From NCBI RefSeq assembly GCF_026167665.1, contig NZ_CP098740.1, forward strand, positions 1,736,001 to 1,800,000: a stretch of DNA of 64,000 nucleotides, written 5' to 3'. This document shows positions 34,532 to 42,083 of the stretch, one piece after another. Each line of letters starts with the position of its first letter. Positions within the stretch are counted from its first letter, which is position 1. Both the position numbers and the translations under genes were made by a program. Origin of the DNA: Streptomyces drozdowiczii. Lineage in GTDB: Bacteria > Actinomycetota > Actinomycetes > Streptomycetales > Streptomycetaceae. Below the pieces are notes generated by a model, which was given only the letters and a program-made list of their open reading frames with translations, did no database searches and was not told the origin of the DNA.

Positions 34532-34539
34532 AGCGCCTG

Positions 34540-34707
34540 ATGCCTGACCGCCCCGCCCACTTCCCCGCGCTCGCGGTGGCTTGCCCCACCTGCGGCAGCG
34601 CCCCCGGGCAGCTCTGCACCAGCCACTCCGGCACCCGTCCCCGCCGGCACGACGTCCACCAGACCCGCACCGCCGCCCACAACGCACAGACCAGGAGCAC
34701 CCAGTGA
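34540..34707 (+). CDS. Small phage zinc-finger protein
   Basis: 55 residues. A single zinc finger, CPTCGSAPGQLC, is followed by RRHDVH. It is paralogous to the finger of 34006-34176 and of the loader candidate. Its last four bases overlap the next GTG. Confidence 0.55.
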   Translation: MPDRPAHFPALAVACPTCGSAPGQLCTSHSGTRPRRHDVHQTRTAAHNAQTRSTQ

Positions 34708-35494
34708 CTGACCGCCAGCACGTTGTCATGTGGTCGGGGGCATCACCTCCTGGGCCACCGCCCGCCACGTAGTCGCGCAGTACGGCGCGGCCAGCACCAC
34801 CCTGCTGTTCGCCGACACGAACGCCGAGGACGAAGACCTGTACACGTTCAACGAGCAAGCCAGTGCCCAGCTCGGCGTACCGATTACCCGCGTCGCCGAC
34901 GGCCGCGACCCCTGGCAGGTATTCGAGGACAAGCGGTGGCTCGGCAACACCCGCATCGCCCAGTGCTCCCACGCACTGAAGCAAGAGCCCTGCCGGGACT
35001 GGCTGGCCGCGAACACGGACCCGGCCAGCGCCACCCTGTACGTCGGCATCGACTGGACCGAGACGCACCGGCTGCCCGCGATCGTCGACGGCTGGGCGCC
35101 CTGGACCGTCGAGGCGCCGCTCACCGAACCGCCCTGGAAGAACAAGGATCAGCTCCGCGCCGAAGCGCGCGACGCCGGCCTGATCGACCCCCGCCTCTAC
35201 CGGCTTGGGTTCGCGCACAACAACTGCGGTGGCGCCTGCGTGAAGGGCGGCCAGGCCCAGTGGGCGCGGCTCCTGGCCGTGTTCCCTGAGCGGTACGCCC
35301 GAGCCGAGGCCGCCGAGATCAAGATGCGTCGCCTGCTCGGCAAGGACGTGTCGGTCCTCCGCGACCGCACCGGCGGTACCACCAGGCCGCTCACGCCGAC
35401 CGCGCTCCGGCACCGCATCGAGGAGCAGCCCGACCAGCTTGACCTGTTTGACGAAGGCGGCTGCGGCTGCTTCACGGACGCGCTAGCCGCATGA
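34704..35494 (+). pseudogene. PAPS-reductase-like phage protein, frameshifted near the start
   Basis: GTG at 34704 reads TDRQHVVMWSG, then slips in the five-G run at 34736-34740. One restored G gives the SGGITSWATA loop, the PP-loop-like nucleotide site of the phosphoadenosine phosphosulfate reductase superfamily, and continues to 35494. Later features are LFADTNAEDEDLYTFNEQAS, a CSHALK segment, and paired cysteines near the end (NNCGGACVKGG, GCGCF). The joined protein is about 263 residues. Relatives in phages have no settled substrate; roles in base modification or sulfur transfer are possible. Confidence 0.7.
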
Positions 35495-35504
35495 CCGCGC
35501 AGTA

Positions 35505-35535
35505 CGCCCCGGCCGGGTCTCAGCCGGCCGGGGCG
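35505..35535 (+). terminator. Stem-loop after the PAPS-reductase-like gene
   Basis: A perfect 12-bp stem (35505-35516 with 35524-35535) and a seven-base loop. It lies between the stop at 35494 and the strong ribosome site of the next gene, and argues against the earlier in-frame ATG at 35491 as the start of that gene. Confidence 0.65.
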
Positions 35536-35565
35536 CCCGCTCAGCATCCCACCCGAAGGAGCACC

Positions 35566-36534
35566 ATGCCCGACCAGCCCACCACCGCCACCGCCCTCAC
35601 CCGCGCCATCCACGCGCTGAAGTCCCCGCCGCCGGAAGGGTCGCAGCACTACCAGTCCGGCTGGGACACGGGCTTGGAGGCGGCCATCGAGGTCGTGCGC
35701 GGCTTCTACGACCAGCCCACCGCCCCGCCTGCCGCCGACCTCCGCGACCGCATCGTGCGGGCGCTCGATGAATGTCGGACGCTCGTTCCGGCGGCGCAGG
35801 CCGACGCGGTCCTGGCCGTCCTGCCGACGTCCGGGCCGTGCTCGTGCGGCGGTCACTTCCCGCTCCACCACCTGCACGCTGATACGCACGAGCCCGCGTC
35901 TGCCCCTGTCGCGCCCGCCGACAGGCCTGCCGACCGCCGGGCCCGGTACGCCGCCGCGATCCGCGATAACGACGGCTGGGTCCTCGACGGCGGGCAGCAC
36001 ATGGTCGACGCCGTCATGGCCGTCGCGGACGCCGAACAGGCCGCACTGCGTGCCGACCTCGCCCGCGCGAAGGACGACCGCGCCTACTGGTACCACGAGC
36101 TGAAGAGCGCCGAGGCCAAGGTGGAGCGGCTGCGCGCCGACCGGGCCACCACGCTCCGGGAAGCCGCCGACCGCGTCGACAACGAGGAACTGCCGCAGGA
36201 CTACGTCGACATGTTCGACAACGGAGCACGCTGGGCTGCCCGTCTGCTTCGCCGCCTGGCCGACGAGGCGCAGCCGCCCGCTCCGTGCGGGCGCTCGGAC
36301 TCCATACCCACCCCGTGCTCGGCGGGCGACCACTGCTGCCAGGACGCCGTCGCGGCGCAGCAGCCCGAGACCGAGGCGTCCGTCACGCTCGCCACCCCGT
36401 GCGCCGGATGCAGGCACACCCGGAACTGGCACGACATGGGTACTGGCCGCTGCCTCGTACCCACCGGACTCGCCGAACAGTGCGGCTGCGAGACCTTCAC
36501 CGCCCCCGCCCCGACCGAGGAGCCGACCCGATGA
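35566..36534 (+). CDS. Phage protein with coiled coil and Cys-rich C terminus
   Basis: 322 residues from ATG at 35566 with AAGGAG five bases before it. A middle coiled-coil region (about 150-200) includes ALRADLARAKDDRAYWYHEL. The C-terminal 60 residues have many cysteines, including CAGCRHTRNWHDMG and a final CGCETF. Similar composites are frequent in Streptomyces phages; function is not known. ATGA-coupled to the next gene. Confidence 0.6.
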   Translation: MPDQPTTATALTRAIHALKSPPPEGSQHYQSGWDTGLEAAIEVVRGFYDQPTAPPAADLRDRIVRALDECRTLVPAAQADAVLAVLPTSGPCSCGGHFPLHHLHADTHEPASAPVAPADRPADRRARYAAAIRDNDGWVLDGGQHMVDAVMAVADAEQAALRADLARAKDDRAYWYHELKSAEAKVERLRADRATTLREAADRVDNEELPQDYVDMFDNGARWAARLLRRLADEAQPPAPCGRSDSIPTPCSAGDHCCQDAVAAQQPETEASVTLATPCAGCRHTRNWHDMGTGRCLVPTGLAEQCGCETFTAPAPTEEPTR

Positions 36535-36983
36535 CCCAGCCCAACACCGACACCCCCCGCCGCTTCTACCTCCAGCGCAACCACGACGTCACCGGCGCGT
36601 CCGGCACCGGCCGCGTCGCCGACGGCGTTCTCTGGCCCGACGGCACCGCCACCCTCCGCTGGCGCGGCGACCGCGCCTCGACCGTTCACTGGGACCGCAT
36701 CGAGGACGCCGAGACCATCCACGGCCACGGCGGTCACACCGTCATCGTGTGGCTCGACTGGCCCACCGCCGCCGCCGACCCCGACCTGCCGTGCATGGTC
36801 TGCCTCGACGGCCACGGCGCCCCCACCCGCTGCGCCTGGGCCGTCCGCATAGACGACCAGCGCGACATGGACGGCCAGCCCACCCGCCTCATCGTCCAGC
36901 CCACCGCCGGACAGCACGTCGGCCCCGAGGACGCGGCATGGCTCCACCGCCTGATCACCGGCACCGAGGAGCCGACGCCGTGA
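36531..36983 (+). CDS. Phage protein, unknown
   Basis: 150 residues. The first half (VTGASGTGRVADGVLWPDGT, then VIVWLD) is beta-rich and common in Streptomyces phage and element proteins. The second half has CMVC and CAW cysteines that may bind metal. No catalytic motif. Overlaps both neighbours by four bases. Confidence 0.55.
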   Translation: MTQPNTDTPRRFYLQRNHDVTGASGTGRVADGVLWPDGTATLRWRGDRASTVHWDRIEDAETIHGHGGHTVIVWLDWPTAAADPDLPCMVCLDGHGAPTRCAWAVRIDDQRDMDGQPTRLIVQPTAGQHVGPEDAAWLHRLITGTEEPTP

Positions 36984-37426
36984 CCGACCGCACCCCCCTG
37001 GACGACCTCACGTCCGACGCCCTCGACCAGCTGTACGACCGGCTCGACTCCATGGACGCCGCCGTGCAGTCCACCGCCGCAGCCGCGCTCGCCCACAGCG
37101 GCTGCCACAGCAAGCTCATGCACCAGTGCCAGCGCGCCGAGCATGCCGAGGCCGCCATCGCCAGCGTTCGGGAGTTCGCGACCCGGCTGGAGGAGTTCGC
37201 CGAGAACGCCCTCAAGACCGGCGACCGGCAGCTGTACGCGGCCCTCGCCGCAGACCTCCGGACCGCAGTCGACACGGCACCCGACCCCGGCACCGTGACC
37301 ATCACCCAGACCCGCCACGACCACCTCGTCGCCGGGCAGTGCATCCACCACCAGGAGGTGCACCGGCTCCACCACGGCGAGCCCGTCACCGGGTGCCCGT
37401 ACCCCGGCTGCCACCCCGACGCCTAA
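36980..37426 (+). CDS. Phage protein, unknown
   Basis: 148 residues from GTG at 36980. Helical first 90 residues (LDQLYDRLDSMDAAVQSTAA) and a His/Cys-rich end (CIHHQEVHRLHHGEPVTGCP) that could hold zinc. Last gene of the early rightward operon; a terminator follows. Confidence 0.55.
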   Translation: MTDRTPLDDLTSDALDQLYDRLDSMDAAVQSTAAAALAHSGCHSKLMHQCQRAEHAEAAIASVREFATRLEEFAENALKTGDRQLYAALAADLRTAVDTAPDPGTVTITQTRHDHLVAGQCIHHQEVHRLHHGEPVTGCPYPGCHPDA

Positions 37427-37437
37427 CCCGCGCAGCA

Positions 37438-37469
37438 CGAAGCCCCCGACCACTCGGCCGGGGGCTTCG
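37438..37469. terminator. Terminator closing the early operon
   Basis: An 11-bp perfect stem (37438-37448 with 37459-37469) with a ten-base loop lies between the convergent 36980 gene and the minus-strand regulator at 37481. It can serve both. Confidence 0.75.
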
Positions 37470-37480
37470 ACGCGTGCGGA

Positions 37481-37873
37481 CTAGTCGGCCAGCGAGCCCG
37501 GCCGCATCGTCGTACCGGCGAACCACAGCAGATCAGACACCATCCCTACGGACCGGCCGGTCTCGTCGGCTAGCTGGCGGACCGTCGCCCCCGCCTCGTA
37601 CCGGCGCTTCAGGTCGGTGGCCACCTTCAGCCGCTCCTCGCCCTTCAGGTAATGGCGAGCGGGCGGCTTCAGATCCGTGCGCTGCCCCTGCCGCGACTTT
37701 CGGCCGGCGAAGTACGGCCGGGCCAGTCGGTAGTCGACAGCCTTTGACCGGCCGATCTGCACTACCGGCGGAAAGGCAGGGTCATCGCGCGACAGCTGCG
37801 AAATCCGCTGATGAGTCAGTTGGATCACCCCGTCATTGCTCAAGCGAGCGGCCAGCTCTCTGAACGACACCAT
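37481..37873 (-). CDS. Helix-turn-helix regulator of the membrane-protein module
   Basis: 130 residues from ATG at 37873, chosen for the GGAGGG site six bases upstream; an earlier in-frame start has none. Two DNA-binding-like parts are visible: LTHQRISQLSRDDPAFPPVV near residue 20 and a helix-turn-helix YEAGATVRQLADETGRSVG near residue 100. It is the only minus-strand gene here and diverges from the membrane-protein genes. The large palindrome 40 bases upstream is its likely operator. Confidence 0.7.
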   Translation of the reverse strand: MVSFRELAARLSNDGVIQLTHQRISQLSRDDPAFPPVVQIGRSKAVDYRLARPYFAGRKSRQGQRTDLKPPARHYLKGEERLKVATDLKRRYEAGATVRQLADETGRSVGMVSDLLWFAGTTMRPGSLAD

Positions 37874-37914
37874 GTCCGGCCCTCCTTCGTCGTCGGCCAC
37901 GGCACCATCCTCCC

Positions 37915-37951
37915 CGACTTCGTTGCCATATGGCAATGAAGTCGCTACGGT
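37915..37951 (+). promoter_or_regulatory. 30-bp palindromic operator overlapping a promoter
   Basis: A 30-bp palindrome at 37915-37944 has one mismatched base pair. Its core is TTGCCATATGGCAA (37923-37936) flanked by CGACTTC and GAAGTCG. The left half of the core doubles as -35 TTGCCA (37923-37928). After 17 bases comes TACGGT (37946-37951) as -10, firing toward 38045. A dimeric regulator bound there would block the promoter. Confidence 0.6.
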
Positions 37952-38044
37952 CGTATCAGCAACAAGGAAGGCCCCGGCCGGAGTTCGCACCTCCATTGGC
38001 CGGGGCCAGACCCACCCACAACGCGACGAAGGAGCAGGTCCGCC

Positions 38045-38170
38045 ATGGAGCGTACCCAGACCCTCCGCACCACCACCATCACCATGCCGCCCCAGGCCGC
38101 CGGTGACTCCGACCCCGACATGGACGAGGCCCTGCGCCGCGCCCGCGACCCCCGCAAGGCGGTCGCCTGA
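38045..38170 (+). CDS. 41-residue protein opening the membrane-protein module
   Basis: ATG at 38045 with AAGGAG about 10 bases upstream. The product is polar (MERTQTLRTTTITMPPQ, then MDEALRRARDPRKAVA). Family not recognised. Its stop overlaps the start of the next gene (TGATG). Confidence 0.5.
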   Translation: MERTQTLRTTTITMPPQAAGDSDPDMDEALRRARDPRKAVA

Positions 38171-38985
38171 TGCACTGGCCCCGCGTCTCCCCGCTCGTCT
38201 ACCCGGCCGCCGCGCTGTCCGCCGCGTCCCTCGCCTGGACCACCTGGTCCCTCGTAGACCTCCTCGGCACCGGCCTCATCGGCCTCACCGTCGCCGCCGG
38301 TGCGGACGTCGTGTGGGCGTCCGTCATCGCCGCCGAGGCCCGCGGCCTACGCGTCGCCGGGAAGCGCTGGATCGTCACCACGATCGGGTGGGCCGCGCTC
38401 CTCGCCGTCGCCGGACTCCTCGTCTGGCACGGCATCCGGTCCGGCAGTGTCCCCGTGGCCGCCGCCGGGCCCCTTCTGCCCCTCGGGGCGAAGGTGGTGT
38501 GGCTGCTGGCCCTGGTCGACGGCCGGGACCCGGCCGCGCTCACCGACGACGAACAGGCCGTGATCGCCCGCATGGAGCGCGGGCTCGCCTTCGAGGAAGC
38601 CCGGCACCGCGTCGAGATGCGGCGCCGCGAGATGGATGCCGAACTCCAGCTCGCCGAGGTGGACGTGGACTTCCGCATCGAGCGGGATCGCCAGGACAAG
38701 GGCCGCGAGCTTGCCCGCCGAGCACCGATCGCGATCGCCCCGGTCACACCCGAACAGCCCCCGATCACCGCGAGCACGCCCCCGATCGCCCCGGCGCCCG
38801 CACCGGCCCCGACCAGCGCGAGCATCGCCGATCTCGCCCGCGATCACGTCGCGATCCACGCGACCAACCTGGCCGCCACCGAAGCGATCTGCTCGCTGCG
38901 CCCCGACGCTGATCGGCCGTCCGTCGCCGCCGCTGTTCGCCGTGCTCGCCGCAACCTCGACGGACGCACCGGCGGCTACGGATGA
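38170..38985 (+). CDS. SpdB-like membrane protein
   Basis: 271 residues. Four membrane helices fill residues 8-115 (LAWTTWSLVDLLGTGLIGLT, then WIVTTIGWAALLAVAGLLVW). A charged coiled coil (about 125-185, rich in Glu and Arg) and a Pro/Ala linker lead to a C-terminal helical domain (IADLARDHVAIHATNLAATE). This layout resembles the spread proteins of Streptomyces conjugative plasmids and integrative elements. Whether it works in transfer or in phage immunity here is unknown. Confidence 0.55.
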   Translation: MHWPRVSPLVYPAAALSAASLAWTTWSLVDLLGTGLIGLTVAAGADVVWASVIAAEARGLRVAGKRWIVTTIGWAALLAVAGLLVWHGIRSGSVPVAAAGPLLPLGAKVVWLLALVDGRDPAALTDDEQAVIARMERGLAFEEARHRVEMRRREMDAELQLAEVDVDFRIERDRQDKGRELARRAPIAIAPVTPEQPPITASTPPIAPAPAPAPTSASIADLARDHVAIHATNLAATEAICSLRPDADRPSVAAAVRRARRNLDGRTGGYG

Positions 38986-39128
38986 CTGCCCTCCACTGGC
39001 TCTTCCCGGTCGCCGCCGTCGGTGCCGCCGCCATCCTCACCGCGCTCGCCGAGCCCGTCCCCCGACGCGCCGGCGCCCTCGCCCTCGTGCTCACCCTCGC
39101 GGCCCTCGGGGTCGCCATCCTCCACTGA
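38982..39128 (+). CDS. 48-residue membrane protein
   Basis: ATG overlaps the previous stop (ATGA). Two short hydrophobic segments (LFPVAAVGAAAILTALA and LALVLTLAALGVAIL) are separated by EPVPRRAG. Family not recognised; part of the membrane module. Confidence 0.55.
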   Translation: MTALHWLFPVAAVGAAAILTALAEPVPRRAGALALVLTLAALGVAILH

Positions 39129-39137
39129 GGACACCCC

Positions 39138-39647
39138 ATGCAGATCGTCACCTTCGGCGGAGTCACCCTCGGACTCTGCATCCTCATCGTCACCCTTGTC
39201 CGCTGGTACCCCGGCTACCGCACCCTCCGCAAGAAGCCCATGCCGTTCGTCGGCCAGCTCCTCCCGTTCCTGCTCGCCTGGGCGTACGGCGTCCTCGCGA
39301 TCCTCACCGTCGGCGGCCTCATCGGCCGGATCGCAGACGCCACGCTCTGGATCTCCAACTGGCTCGGCGACGTTGCCCTGGTCTGGGGTGTCGGCGTTGA
39401 CCGCGGCCAGAGCGCCACCGGCCACACGTACCTTCCCCTCACCCAGACCGGCAGCGCCCTCGTCCTCATCCTCACCGCCGCCATGGTCGTCGGCGCGAAG
39501 AAGTCGAAGTACGGCAGCGACCTCAAGTCGGGTGCCTGGTGCGGCATCTGCCTCGGTACGTCGGCCGGCGTCGCCGGGTTCGCCGCCGTACCCCTCGCTA
39601 CCGTCATCAACCACATCGGCGACACGCTCTATGGGGCCGTCGCGTGA
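39138..39647 (+). CDS. Multi-pass membrane protein, unknown
   Basis: 169 residues, about four membrane helices: one at residues 5-22, one near 40-60 (LLPFLLAWAYGVLAILTVGG), one near 110-125, and one near 138-155 (CGICLGTSAGVAGFAAVP). The loops are basic on one side (RTLRKKPMP). No transporter family recognised. Coupled by overlap to the next gene. Confidence 0.6.
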   Translation: MQIVTFGGVTLGLCILIVTLVRWYPGYRTLRKKPMPFVGQLLPFLLAWAYGVLAILTVGGLIGRIADATLWISNWLGDVALVWGVGVDRGQSATGHTYLPLTQTGSALVLILTAAMVVGAKKSKYGSDLKSGAWCGICLGTSAGVAGFAAVPLATVINHIGDTLYGAVA

Positions 39648-39982
39648 GCCGCGGAAAGACGCCCGAGCCCGAGCCGGAAGAGCCCGCCGAGGATGAGCAG
39701 GAGGAGCCCGCCGGGGGTGGCGGTGTGGCCGGGGCGCTCGTCCTTACCGTCCTCGGCGCGGCCGGGCTTGGGGGCGTGTACGCCGCGTCCCCGGCCGCTG
39801 CGGTCGGCGCCGTGTGGGTGCTCGGAGCGGGCGCCCTGTGGAAGGCCGCACGATCTGTGCCCCGTGCAGCTAACCCCGCTCCCCCACCGGCCTCAGAAGG
39901 GGCTGACGACACAAATCCCCAGTTCACGATCGTGGAGGACCGAGAGGGGCACTGCACCGTCCAGTGGACCAAGAGGGGGTGA
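39644..39982 (+). CDS. Membrane protein with acidic N terminus
   Basis: 112 residues from GTG at 39644. A Glu/Pro-rich N-terminal tail (EPEPEEPAEDEQEEPAGGGG) leads to two helices at about residues 28-68, then a polar C-terminal domain (NPQFTIVEDREGHCTVQWT). Last of the tightly coupled membrane genes. Function unknown. Confidence 0.55.
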   Translation: MSRGKTPEPEPEEPAEDEQEEPAGGGGVAGALVLTVLGAAGLGGVYAASPAAAVGAVWVLGAGALWKAARSVPRAANPAPPPASEGADDTNPQFTIVEDREGHCTVQWTKRG

Positions 39983-40061
39983 CGGTTGCCCGATCCGCCC
40001 GGCCCGTACGGGCGGTGAGGGGAGCCGGACAGCCCGGCCCCACCCATCGAAGGGACACACC

Positions 40062-40235
40062 ATGGGCTTCTTCAAGGACCGCGCCAACGAGGTCACCACC
40101 GCCGTCGAGAACGGCGACACCCAGCAGATCGGCAACGCCATCATCGGCGCCATGCTCGAAGGCGGCGGCAGCTACTCCGACAACATCGCCTTCCTCACCG
40201 AGGCCGTCGAAGCCAACAAGACCGACAAGCGCTGA
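40062..40235 (+). CDS. Small phage protein, unknown
   Basis: 57 residues from ATG at 40062 with a GAAGGGA site. Amphipathic helices (FFKDRANEVTTAVENGDTQQ), acidic, soluble. An 80-base gap with a weak hairpin separates it from the membrane genes. Family not recognised. Confidence 0.5.
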   Translation: MGFFKDRANEVTTAVENGDTQQIGNAIIGAMLEGGGSYSDNIAFLTEAVEANKTDKR

Positions 40236-40330
40236 TCCGTCCCCGTTGTCAGTGCTCGGCGCTACCGTGAAAAGTGGTGGCACCCGTCACCGACCGTACT
40301 GATCGCGCTGGCTGCCGAACTGCTACGGAC

Positions 40331-40367
40331 CCGATGCCCCCGCCACCTCCCCCGGCGGGGGCATCGG
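40331..40367 (+). terminator. Terminator ahead of the lysis region
   Basis: A perfect 14-bp stem (40331-40344 with 40354-40367) closes a nine-base loop. It lies in a 203-base gap between 40235 and 40439 that otherwise shows no gene, and marks the end of the membrane-protein transcript. Confidence 0.8.
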
Positions 40368-40438
40368 CACGCCTGCACAGGCTCGACACACCACCCCCAC
40401 ACCCGGCACACTCACCCCACCACCAAGGGGGAGCCGCC

Positions 40439-40693
40439 ATGCACCAACAGCGCTACGTCCAACGCCGTGGGGCCAACCACGGCCTGCACATCGTCCTGAC
40501 CGTCCTCACCTGCGGGCTGTGGGCGATCACCGGCTGGCCCATCGCCGCCGCCATGGGCCGCAAGACCGTCACCACCATCCCGGCCCCGCCGCTACCGCCC
40601 GGCCCCTACCCGCCGCAACAGCCGTACCAGGCCCCGCCGTTCTACGGCCAGCAGCCCCCACCCCCACAGCAAGGCTGGCCACCCCACCAGTAA
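40439..40693 (+). CDS. Small Pro-rich membrane protein
   Basis: 84 residues from ATG at 40439 with GGGGGAG upstream. A single hydrophobic segment at about residues 15-38 (LHIVLTVLTCGLWAITGWPI) is followed by a basic turn and a Pro/Gln/Tyr-rich tail (YPPQQPYQAPPFYGQQPPPP). Such short proteins are frequent in Streptomyces genomes and phages; function unknown. Confidence 0.55.
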   Translation: MHQQRYVQRRGANHGLHIVLTVLTCGLWAITGWPIAAAMGRKTVTTIPAPPLPPGPYPPQQPYQAPPFYGQQPPPPQQGWPPHQ

Positions 40694-40700
40694 CCCCCGC

Positions 40701-40727
40701 AGCCCCCGCGCCCGCCGGCCGGGGGCT
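40701..40727 (+). terminator. Terminator before the late operon
   Basis: An 8-bp stem AGCCCCCG/CGGGGGCT (40701-40708 with 40720-40727) is followed by TTT. It lies seven bases after the stop at 40693. Confidence 0.65.
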
Positions 40728-40766
40728 TTCCCATGCCCCGCGCGGGTACCATGCCCCCACATGACC

Positions 40767-40797
40767 GTAAGGGGTGCACAATGGCACTGACCCTTAC
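40767..40797 (+). repeat. Dyad GTAAGGG-N17-CCCTTAC upstream of the endolysin
   Basis: GTAAGGG at 40767-40773 and CCCTTAC at 40791-40797 are separated by exactly 17 bases. The same dyad with the same gap recurs at 48474-48504 before the capsid gene, and the two spacers differ in sequence. It ends 21 bases before the endolysin start, where a late promoter or a regulated leader would lie. Confidence 0.5.
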
Positions 40798-40818
40798 CAG
40801 CCGTAGCGAGGAGCAGCG

Positions 40819-41553
40819 ATGGCCCGCATGCCCGGCGCCACCTTCCACCGCGTCCGCAACTACACCGCCGACGGCCAGCAGTCCGTCCGCGGCGTCGTCG
40901 TCCACATCATGGCCGGGACGCTGGAGGGCTCCCAGGCGTGGTTCAACAACGCCACCGCCCAGGCGTCCAGCCACTTTGGGACCGGCAAGGATGGCGAGCT
41001 CCGGCAGTGGGTCGACACCGCCGACCGCGCGTGGGCCCAGTCCGCCGGCAACCGGGACTGGCTGTCCGTGGAGAACGAGGGAGTCGGCGGGGACGCCCTG
41101 ACGGACGCCCAGATCACCGCGAACGCCCGCGTCCTCGCCTGGGCCCACCGCGAGTACGGCGTGCCCCTCCAGCTTGCCAAGTCGCCCAGCGACCGCGGCC
41201 TCGGCTACCACGCCATGGGCGGCGCCGCCTGGGGCGGACACACCTCCTGCCCCGGCCCGAAGATCGTCGCCCAACTCCCCACCATCGTCGCCCGAGCGAA
41301 GGCGCTCGTGGCCAACACTCAGGAGACCCCCGTGGCCGACCTCACCGCCAAGGACGTTTGGCTCTACAAGGGCAAGGACGAGACCAGCGACGTGTACGCC
41401 TACGTCCGCAACACCAAGGCCGTCGTGGACGACATCAAGGCCGACGTGATCCGCGTCGGCGGGCAGGTCGCCGAGCAGCGCACCACCCTCACCGCGATCT
41501 TCACCCTCCTCAAGAGCGTGTCCGACCGCCTCGACGCACTGGAGGCGAAGTGA
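40819..41553 (+). CDS. Endolysin, N-acetylmuramoyl-L-alanine amidase
   Basis: 244 residues from ATG at 40819 with a GAGGAG site. The Amidase_2 (T7 lysozyme-like) domain fills residues 1-155. Zinc ligands are His in VVHIM near residue 29, His in GYHAMGG near 133 and Cys in TSCPGP near 145. SVENEG supplies the conserved acidic region. The C-terminal 70 residues form a helical coiled coil (VDDIKADVIRVGGQVAEQRT) rather than a known wall-binding repeat. It cuts peptidoglycan at lysis, with two membrane proteins encoded next. Confidence 0.88.
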   Translation: MARMPGATFHRVRNYTADGQQSVRGVVVHIMAGTLEGSQAWFNNATAQASSHFGTGKDGELRQWVDTADRAWAQSAGNRDWLSVENEGVGGDALTDAQITANARVLAWAHREYGVPLQLAKSPSDRGLGYHAMGGAAWGGHTSCPGPKIVAQLPTIVARAKALVANTQETPVADLTAKDVWLYKGKDETSDVYAYVRNTKAVVDDIKADVIRVGGQVAEQRTTLTAIFTLLKSVSDRLDALEAK

Positions 41554-41783
41554 ACACCCGCACCCTCCTCCTCGACGCCACCGAGCGCGCGGGCTGGACC
41601 GGCGCCCAAGCAGCCCTCGGCGTCCTCACCACCGACCTCGCCGACATACCCATCTGGTGGGCCGTCCCCGTCGCCCTCGCCCTCTCGAGCGCGAAGGGCT
41701 GGGTTGCCGGACGTCTCGGCCGCAAGGGCACCGCGTCCACCCTCCCCGCCGGAGCCGACCCCGCCAGCACCCGGACGGTGTAA
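41550..41783 (+). CDS. Holin candidate
   Basis: 77 residues from GTG at 41550, overlapping the amidase stop. One clear membrane segment at about residues 30-52 (IPIWWAVPVALALSSAKGWV) is followed by a basic stretch GRLGRKG and a polar tail. The size and place right after the endolysin fit a phage holin. Confidence 0.65.
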   Translation: MNTRTLLLDATERAGWTGAQAALGVLTTDLADIPIWWAVPVALALSSAKGWVAGRLGRKGTASTLPAGADPASTRTV

Positions 41784-41786
41784 CCC

Positions 41787-42071
41787 ATGACCCCGCAGGA
41801 GGTAACCACCGTGGCCGTGGAACTCGAACGCCTGCGCGGGGCAGTCGACACCGGGTTCGCGACACTCAACGGCCGCCTCGACACCGCCCTCCAACGCACC
41901 AGCCAAGCCGAGAAGGACATAGCCGACCTGGAGACCAAGGTCGACAAGGGCCTCGAATCCCTCGACGGGCGCGTCACCTCCCTGGAACGCGCCCGCTGGC
42001 CCCTCCCCACCATCGGCGCCCTCACCGGCGTAGCCGGAGCCGTCACCGCAGTACTCGCCCTCATCCGATAG
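41787..42071 (+). CDS. Coiled-coil membrane protein, second holin or spanin-like candidate
   Basis: 94 residues. An N-terminal coiled coil (residues 10-70, ALQRTSQAEKDIADLETKVD) ends in one C-terminal membrane helix (PTIGALTGVAGAVTAVLALI). This layout is common in actinophage lysis cassettes, where the helix anchors the coil in the membrane. Confidence 0.6.
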   Translation: MTPQEVTTVAVELERLRGAVDTGFATLNGRLDTALQRTSQAEKDIADLETKVDKGLESLDGRVTSLERARWPLPTIGALTGVAGAVTAVLALIR

Positions 42072-42083
42072 GAGGCACCGCCC

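Noticed and set aside
38045..40235. A complete conjugative transfer system
   Set aside because: No FtsK-type transfer protein or relaxase is present in the window; only spread-like membrane proteins were seen.
40733..41101. Frame starting at ATG 40733 or 40781 upstream of the endolysin
   Set aside because: It reads the amidase gene out of frame as Ser/Pro/Ala-rich sequence.
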